From a virus: a stretch of 64,000 nt of DNA. Made by a program: the position numbers and the translations under genes. The notes beneath the pieces were generated by a model that made no database searches, was not told the DNA's origin, and was given only the letters and a program-made list of their open reading frames with translations. Below are positions 60,201-64,000 of this stretch, one piece after another; the stretch's first letter is position 1; every line of letters begins with the position of its first letter. The stretch covers positions 1 to 64,000 of IMG/VR virus record IMGVR_UViG_3300046787_000130. One strand, 5' to 3'.

Positions 60201-60809
60201 AATTTTGTATTTGATATTGTAAACGGCACAGAAGCAGGATTTAAACTTCGCACATTTAATCATGGCAGTGCAACGCTTCAAGATAAAGTATTTACTACAG
60301 GTTTGTATTATGGCACTACGGAAAATGCATCTGTAAGATACAATAGAGGTGGTGGCGGTACTGACGGTTTCTTAACTTTTGCTACTAATGGTTCTGAACA
60401 AGTAAGAATTACTGCAGCAGGAAATCTTGGTGTCGGTACTAGCACTCCTGCATACAAACTAGAAGTTAATGGTTCATTTGCTGCTACAACCAAGTCATTC
60501 GTAATTCCTCACCCAACTAAGCCTGATAAGAAGTTGCGTTATGCATCTCTTGAAGGACCAGAAAATGGCGTGTATATTCGTGGTAGAGAGCAAACAACCA
60601 CCATCCAACTTCCTGACTACTGGGAAGCACTGGTTGATATGAACAGCATTACAGTTAACCTAACTCCAGTTGGACACTTCCAGACGCTTTCTGTTGTTGC
60701 TATATCTAATACGCATATTACGATTGGTTCTTCGCATGATGAGGTAGATTACTACTACACCGTATATGCTGAACGTAAGGATGTAGAGAAACTGCAGGTG
60801 GAAATCTAA
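54261..60809 (+). CDS. Giant collagen-like fibre protein 4 (2182 aa)
   Basis: The start (MADFPAGPYNGQTFTADDST) is followed by WTWNGYAWKATGW. Five collagen blocks (about residues 40-153, 402-485, 633-713, 1199-1323, 1476-1575) alternate with globular domains. A ~110-residue beta module (NIVDLPTVTVTGNYTVTENT, then AGKLIIVNNG and [15 protein letters not shown]) occurs four times and a PIAGSTTQFIYNDGG linker three times. Later, VGIGTTTPTYTLDIGG-like motifs recur. The C-terminal ~120 residues (FVIPHPTKPDKKLRYASLEG, then PENGVYIRGRE and YTVYAERKDVEKLQVEI) are a conserved fibre-end domain of T4-like phages. It is likely a trimeric long tail fibre with the receptor end in the final domains. Confidence 0.85.
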   Translation: MADFPAGPYNGQTFTADDSTIWTWNGYAWKATGWSGTGGSSQGVQGTQGAQGSGSQGVQGSQGLQGSGAQGSTGNQGVQGSQGLQGLQGAQGLGSQGAQGPAGAASSQGAQGAQGLGSQGAQGLQGIQGLQGLQGFGAQGTQGVQGLTGPIAGSNKQLIFNDGGTAQGVTTLTYEKSNTTLFYTGNVVYNGTTPNIAFRNGSSTEILMRMYPQSNGTLSFEGNAGQLFSITNDLTGSIFSVNDVSGIPSIEVFANGVIELARYNGNVRLGNLAVTYESSNNTTIYSSNVVYTSNIVDLPTVTVTGNYTVTENTAGKLIIVNNGSSDVTITFNSAATAGFATSVFRKGTGNVTIATGAGVTKINSASFISSNIAATNATATIVYSATNEILLLGDIQTNGIGGPQGVQGVQGLQGVQGFGGTSGGTGSQGSQGTQGSQGTQGLQGNQGAQGNQGLQGLQGLQGRQGPQGPQGLQGLQGTQGLTGPIAGSTTQFIYNDGGVAQGTNTVNYYRANTTMVSTGNVVFTGNIVDLPTVTVTGNYTVTENTAGKLIIVNNGVSDVTITFNSAATAGFATSVFRKGTGNVTIAAGAGVTKINSASFISSNIAATNATATVVYSATNEILLLGDIQTNGIGGPQGTQGVQGLQGVQGFGGTSGGTGSQGSQGTQGLQGTQGLQGLQGLQGLQGRQGVQGPQGPQGLQGLQGLQGNQGATGPSTAINATLTTGGTNYRLVGVSATGSNQTPFANNSVYINGEVLTATNLTATRITNVYQAAGDVRTNLGAPSVEESAIFDGMFSNKFRFIAPTTQEESSDGTTWVSSSRATATQLADMMIGGGQTTSFNIIPGGTIGVADYYRLTWDVTATTSYVFLNHFYAYMSTQGNTLTFTIEAFNNTTATWSTLATGTGSSWPGHHSIKHTTVAYNSGTGSASYCDKVRVTFSTTRATVNSIILGGIEWFGGYPAGRRTVESYDRYKNITLANGMFVTGSTANVGINTGSPTEKLHVVGNINVTGRVQSPTSTYYFDATNGNANFTNAYFANWYGADSVLRIVAASGRTYFPDTAGNVGIGTTTPTYTLDIGGSLRASGNVNFTSNIVDLPSVTVTGNYTVTENTAGKIIIVNNGASDATITFNPAITAGFATSVFRKGTGNVIIAAGAGVTKINSASFISGNIAIANATATVVYSATNEIILLGDIQTNGITGPQGTQGVQGVQGLQGVQGFGGTSGGTGSQGSQGVQGTQGLQGNQGLQGLQGRQGVQGPQGLQGLQGNQGPQGPQGLQGLQGVQGPQGLQGLQGLQGLQGLQGLQGRQGVQGPQGLQGLQGVQGLTGPIAGSTTQFIYNDGGVAQGTNTVNYYRANTTMVSTGNVVFTSNIVDLPTLTITSSSSFSDNVAGKLIIVNNGVSDVTLTFATALEDGFATSVFRKGTGNVTIAAGAGVTKINSASFISGNIAATNATATIVYSATNEILLLGDIQTNGIGGPQGTQGTQGVQGFGGSSGGTGTQGSQGTQGLQGLQGAQGLQGLQGLQGLQGLQGLQGRQGVQGPQGLQGILGPQGLQGLQGLQGTQGLGSQGPQGATGPSTLLNATATTGGTNYYVVGVAATGSNQTPTANTLLSFNGANVGIGTTSAAARLDVKSDVLAGTHVARNMTIWRDIYNGGGNGQDLVLNSLTSGGAFAGWNFSADWDGRLSFGAWSGTTFNTTPNEFLVIRPNGNIGIGTISPTYKLDVQNTATQLAQFMYADGTYNPRVQITGSADGITFNETYTTLASNLMFSIAGSEKVRLTSGGNLGIGTTSPAGALEVMNGGNLYVRSSKAASAISGGRLLFGAYTGNPFTGVYGYGDSADNQVLIGGGTSVGEPASVIRFFTGTIGTTSTGTERARFDINGNLVIGTSSTLSKLQTTGAAATTSPTSGSAGGSGLYVTNVDPAYGMMFGVAGSGKGWIQQQRSDGTGTQYDLSINPIGGNVAIGTTSYYDATLTLLKTSGNFVFDIVNGTEAGFKLRTFNHGSATLQDKVFTTGLYYGTTENASVRYNRGGGGTDGFLTFATNGSEQVRITAAGNLGVGTSTPAYKLEVNGSFAATTKSFVIPHPTKPDKKLRYASLEGPENGVYIRGREQTTTIQLPDYWEALVDMNSITVNLTPVGHFQTLSVVAISNTHITIGSSHDEVDYYYTVYAERKDVEKLQVEI
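55143..55475 (+). repeat. Fibre beta-module, copy 1 of 4 in the giant gene
   Basis: Encodes NIVDLPTVTVTGNYTVTENT to [10 protein letters not shown]. Further copies begin near 55837, 57535 and 58366, with a fifth in the gene at 62930 and a more diverged one ending the gene at 40974. DNA identity is high between the first two copies and lower in the fourth (ITSSSSFSDNVAGKLIIVNN). Confidence 0.85.
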
Positions 60810-61486
60810 TGGGAACGCGATATAATCCTGGAATTGTTACTAGCGGATTGGTATTGGCGCTAGATGCTGCCAACGTTAAAAGTTATCCCGGAAGCGGCAC
60901 TACTTGGACTGATTTAAGCGGATATAGGCATAATGCTACGTTGTTTAATTCACCAACCTACGCAAACGGTAGATTAACATTTGATGGCGTTAGTACATAT
61001 GCAACAATTCCTTCTACAGCTGCACTAACTACCACAACTCCTACAGTTATTGTTGGTTGTACTACGAATAGCGGCACTGTTTTAGCCAAAGGTGCATACG
61101 GAGTATATTGGAACTACGGTATATTAGGTGCAACTGGTAACAGCAATACAACATTTGCCGCTAGAAATAATGGCGGGGACTTAGTTAGTCCTGCGTTTGC
61201 AGCAACTACTACAGGTAGCATGAACATATACGGTGCTGTATATAATGGTTCTGCTTGTGTGTTCTATAGAAACGGTTCTTCCTCAGGCACTAACTCAACT
61301 AGTTACGGACCAAATGCAACTAACAGCCAAAATATTACTATCGGTTGCGCTAGAAACAATACTAATAGCACTAATTCAGAATTTTACACAGGAAGTATTG
61401 CATTTATATTAGTATATAATCGTGCGCTTTCTGCAGACGAAATGTCGCAAGTGCATTATGCGATGCGCGGGAGATATAGCGTATGA
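60809..61486 (+). CDS. LamG/concanavalin-like lectin-fold protein, copy 1
   Basis: The product has 225 residues. VTSGLVLALDAANVKSYPGS, then TTWTDLSGYRHNATLFNSPT and LTFDGVSTYATIPSTAALTT are the usual front of phage LamG-type domains. GSIAFILVYNRALSADEMSQ, then VHYAMRGRYSV form the end. The concanavalin-like sandwich binds glycans in many proteins; in phages these small lectin-fold proteins sit at tail fibres. Its start overlaps the fibre 4 stop. It is similar in plan to the next two genes. Confidence 0.82.
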   Translation: MGTRYNPGIVTSGLVLALDAANVKSYPGSGTTWTDLSGYRHNATLFNSPTYANGRLTFDGVSTYATIPSTAALTTTTPTVIVGCTTNSGTVLAKGAYGVYWNYGILGATGNSNTTFAARNNGGDLVSPAFAATTTGSMNIYGAVYNGSACVFYRNGSSSGTNSTSYGPNATNSQNITIGCARNNTNSTNSEFYTGSIAFILVYNRALSADEMSQVHYAMRGRYSV

Positions 61487-61511
61487 GTACTAAACCAATG
61501 GAGTTTATGTA

Positions 61512-62162
61512 ATGGGACTTGCTCACAGCCCTAGAATAGTCACTAATGGTTTGCGCGTTTGTACAGACATTAACAACGCAAAATCGTACTCTGGAAGCGG
61601 AACTACCATTACTGATATGATAACCAAAGGAAGCGGTTCAAACAACATTCCTAATTCTTATGTTTCTTGGATGAATGCTGGCGTAAACGCCGCATCATTT
61701 GTTGTTGTAATTAAACGGCTCACTAACAATGCCGGTTATGCGCTTAACCCATTCTTTAAGTATGCTGACACTACAAACAACACATTTAACATGTATATGT
61801 TTGGTAATTTTGCTGGCGCTAGTCCTGCTGATGAAGGCAGAATTATGTGGTATGCTAATAGAGGCGGCACTTGGGGTCAAATTTCAGGCAGTTATGTTAC
61901 TGCTATAAATGAAACTGTTATTGTACAGTTGCAATACAATTCCTCTACTGGCGGGCAACTTTGGATTAATGGAACATCAACTGGTTCTAGAACAGGGTCT
62001 GGTATTCTAGGTGGTTCAACAAATACATCAAACTTGACAATCTATACTCCAGGAACTTCTTCAGTTGCTACAATATACTATACTGCCATATATGACAAAG
62101 AACTTAGTTCATCTGAAGTACTACAAAACTATGCAGCACTTAGAGGGAGATTTGGGGTATGA
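61512..62162 (+). CDS. LamG/concanavalin-like lectin-fold protein, copy 2
   Basis: The product has 216 residues with the same opening plan (RIVTNGLRVCTDINNAKSYS, GSGTTITDM) and end (YYTAIYDKELSSSEVLQNYA, ALRGRFGV) as its neighbours. The middle differs (FNMYMFGNFAGASPADEGRI). Sequence identity to copies 1 and 3 is moderate, so the duplications are not recent. GGTATGAG at the end couples it to copy 3. Confidence 0.78.
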   Translation: MGLAHSPRIVTNGLRVCTDINNAKSYSGSGTTITDMITKGSGSNNIPNSYVSWMNAGVNAASFVVVIKRLTNNAGYALNPFFKYADTTNNTFNMYMFGNFAGASPADEGRIMWYANRGGTWGQISGSYVTAINETVIVQLQYNSSTGGQLWINGTSTGSRTGSGILGGSTNTSNLTIYTPGTSSVATIYYTAIYDKELSSSEVLQNYAALRGRFGV

Positions 62163-62902
62163 GTGTATACGGTTCTCCTAATATTGTAAAAAATGGATTG
62201 TTTTTATGCATAGACCCGGCAAACCCAAAATCATGGACAGGCAGTGGCACTAGCGTTGTAGATTTAATAAGCAAAAATTCTAATACGCTTGCTGGCACAT
62301 ATGGATATGATACTAGTTCTTATGCTGTACCTGTTATGACTATGAATAATAATGGAACTAATAGCGATGGTACTTTAACAGGAACCCCGTCTGTTAATTT
62401 AGACACTCTTGCGCAATCCTATAATTTTAGCGTCATGTTTGCAGTTAAAAAAAATTATTACGGTATTGGCGGAAATAACACTGGTGATAGCACTTTTTTA
62501 GAAGGTGCTACGAATGGGTATAACACTGGTTGGAGAATTACAGAAGGTCGAACAGGCACTCCAGGAGCAGCATATAGCAGTGCTCACATATTTTACTTCA
62601 ATTTTCCCGGTATTAACACACTATTTCAGATAACGGATAGCGGTTCTACAAACAGAATGTCTGTCGTAGGATTTACTGTTACATCTTCAACCATAACTGG
62701 TTTTATTAATGGGGCTATAACTACGACATCAAATCCGCAAACGTATGTTACGGGAACATCTTCATTTAGGATATCGCGTAATGGATACGGTACTGGTTCG
62801 TGGAACGGATTAGTTGGTTTCATTTATCTCTATTCTAGAGCATTAAGTCAAGCAGAACTGAATCAAAATTTTGCTGCTGTTCGCGGACGTTATGGTCTAT
62901 AA
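62159..62902 (+). CDS. LamG/concanavalin-like lectin-fold protein, copy 3
   Basis: The product has 247 residues. NIVKNGLFLCIDPANPKSWT, then GSGTSVVDLISKNSN mark the front, and FIYLYSRALSQAELNQNFAA, VRGRYGL the end. The loop region (YGIGGNNTGDSTFLEGATNG) is longest of the three. It starts with a 4-base overlap on copy 2. Divergent loops on a shared sandwich fit separate receptor specificities, which is inference. Confidence 0.78.
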   Translation: MSVYGSPNIVKNGLFLCIDPANPKSWTGSGTSVVDLISKNSNTLAGTYGYDTSSYAVPVMTMNNNGTNSDGTLTGTPSVNLDTLAQSYNFSVMFAVKKNYYGIGGNNTGDSTFLEGATNGYNTGWRITEGRTGTPGAAYSSAHIFYFNFPGINTLFQITDSGSTNRMSVVGFTVTSSTITGFINGAITTTSNPQTYVTGTSSFRISRNGYGTGSWNGLVGFIYLYSRALSQAELNQNFAAVRGRYGL

Positions 62903-62905
62903 ATA
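62898..62905 (+). promoter_or_regulatory. T4-like late promoter TATAAATA
   Basis: A perfect TATAAATA overlaps the stop of lectin copy 3 and lies 24 bases before the ATG at 62930. Start expected near 62911; the leader has CTGAGA and a run of A. Confidence 0.6.
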
Positions 62906-62929
62906 AAGTATCTCTGAGAAAAAAAGACT

Positions 62930-64000
62930 ATGCCAACAAGTTATAAAGATATCATCATAACGCCAAATCGGGCATCTGCAACAGACAGCCCGAACATTTC
63001 GTTTAGAAGCGGTAACACTGCATCTAACACGGAAATTACTTTGCGCGTCTATCCTGAATCTAATGGAACATTGTCATTTGAAGGCAATGCAGGTCAGCTG
63101 TTCTCTATTACTAATGACTTGTCAGGTTCAATCTTTTCTGTTAATGACGTATCAGGCATTCCTTCTATTGAAGTATTTGCCAATGGCGTAGTTGAACTAG
63201 CCCGATACAACGGTAATGTTAGACTAGGCAATCTATCACTTGTATATGAAAGTTCAAACAATACCATCCTATATGGCGGTAATGTAACCTATACAAGTAA
63301 TATTGTAGACTTGCCAACGCAAACTATCACTACAAGCACTTCATTCTCAGAAAATTCAGCTGGTAAGATTATCATTGTTAACAATGGTTCATCAGATGTC
63401 ACTTTAACATTTGCTGCTGCTTCTACTTCCGGATTTGCCACCAGTGTGTTCCGTAAAGGAACTGGTAACGTAACTATCAATGCTGGCGCTGGCGTTACAA
63501 AGATTAACTCAGCCAGTTTCATTAGCGGCAACATTGCGATATCAAATGCTTCTGCTACAGTAGTATACTCAGCAACTAATGAAATTATTCTACTAGGTGA
63601 CATTCAGACTAATGGTATTGGCGGACCTCAAGGAACGCAAGGTGTTCAAGGTGTTCAGGGTCTACAAGGCGTACAAGGTTTTGGCGGCACTTCAGGTGGT
63701 ACTGGTAGCCAAGGCTCTCAAGGAACTCAGGGCACACAAGGAACCCAAGGTTTACAGGGATTACAAGGTCTACAGGGTCGCCAAGGACCACAAGGTCCAC
63801 AAGGGCTACAGGGTTTACAAGGCTTACAAGGACTAACTGGCGCAACTGGTTCTCAAGGTGCTCAAGGTCCACAAGGACTCCAAGGTTTACAGGGCAACCA
63901 AGGTCTTCAAGGTTTACAAGGACTACAAGGCGCTCAAGGTAATCAGGGACTTCAAGGTCTGCAGGGACTTCAAGGTCGCCAGGGTGTACAGGGTGCGCAA
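62930..64000 (+). CDS. Collagen-like fibre protein 5 (3' end outside window)
   Basis: ATG at 62930 opens [20 protein letters not shown] and the frame stays open to the window end, at least 357 codons. [20 protein letters not shown] and [20 protein letters not shown] closely repeat a segment of fibre 4. The fibre beta-module ([20 protein letters not shown] to [10 protein letters not shown], about residues 125-232) then follows, and Gly-X-Gln triplets run from about residue 233 to the last base. The C-terminal receptor domain is not seen. This is a paralogue of fibre 4 under its own late promoter. Confidence 0.85.
   Translation, partial: MPTSYKDIIITPNRASATDSPNISFRSGNTASNTEITLRVYPESNGTLSFEGNAGQLFSITNDLSGSIFSVNDVSGIPSIEVFANGVVELARYNGNVRLGNLSLVYESSNNTILYGGNVTYTSNIVDLPTQTITTSTSFSENSAGKIIIVNNGSSDVTLTFAAASTSGFATSVFRKGTGNVTINAGAGVTKINSASFISGNIAISNASATVVYSATNEIILLGDIQTNGIGGPQGTQGVQGVQGLQGVQGFGGTSGGTGSQGSQGTQGTQGTQGLQGLQGLQGRQGPQGPQGLQGLQGLQGLTGATGSQGAQGPQGLQGLQGNQGLQGLQGLQGAQGNQGLQGLQGLQGRQGVQGAQ

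Noticed and set aside
1-64000. Conventional tRNA genes
   Set aside because: Reading by eye I found only the T arm that belongs to the tmRNA. A tRNAscan run would be needed to exclude others.

Overview
The window is a piece of a T4-like contractile-tailed phage (myovirus). The evidence is a nearly continuous set of T4 core proteins: gp32, gp33 and gp59 for replication and late transcription, gp4 for head completion, and gp48, gp53, gp27, gp5, gp25, gp6 and gp8 for the baseplate. Very long collagen-like fibre genes follow. The layout and several small conserved proteins resemble T4-like phages of aquatic bacteria. No photosynthesis genes are seen, so a cyanobacterial host is not indicated. A circularly permuted tmRNA gene fits a phage whose hosts include bacteria with two-piece tmRNA (alphaproteobacteria, some betaproteobacteria, cyanobacteria), but the host cannot be named from this sequence.

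Bases 1-7.4 kb: small, densely packed, often overlapping early-type genes, all on the plus strand. They include a helicase fragment, a DUF3310 protein, a family of MNRDD-type paralogues, an HNH endonuclease, a MazG-like pyrophosphohydrolase, a glutaredoxin, an L7/L12-like domain protein and a winged-helix protein. Three copies of an extended sigma70-type promoter cassette drive parts of this region. Bases 7.4-15.2 kb: HAD hydrolase, PhoH-like ATPase, PD-(D/E)XK nuclease, small membrane proteins, the permuted tmRNA, a holin-like protein and a SleB-type endolysin, GMP reductase, gp33, gp59 and gp32, closed by a strong terminator.

Bases 15.2-20.7 kb lie on the minus strand. Read in their own direction they are gp4, a conserved unknown protein, a tail-tube-fold protein, the baseplate hub assembly chaperone and a 954-residue tail protein that carries a lysozyme domain and looks like a tape measure. 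The chaperone gene ends at a U7 slippery run preceded by a Shine-Dalgarno-like GGAGG ten bases upstream. A -1 shift there opens a 64-codon extension, the classical tail-assembly-chaperone arrangement.

Bases 20.7-40.8 kb (plus strand): the baseplate, in the order gp48, gp53, gp27, gp5, two unknown proteins, gp25, gp6, a gp7-like protein, gp8 and two very large wedge/fibre-attachment proteins. Bases 40.8-64 kb: a host-recognition region with four collagen-like fibre genes plus a fifth cut by the window end, a polyglycine protein, a 24-residue leucine-rich (BspA-type) repeat protein, and three tandem lectin-fold paralogues. A ~110-residue beta-domain is copied four times in one fibre gene and again in two others, so the region looks modular and recombination-prone. 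T4-like late promoter motifs (NTAAATA) sit 25-30 bases before several of these genes.
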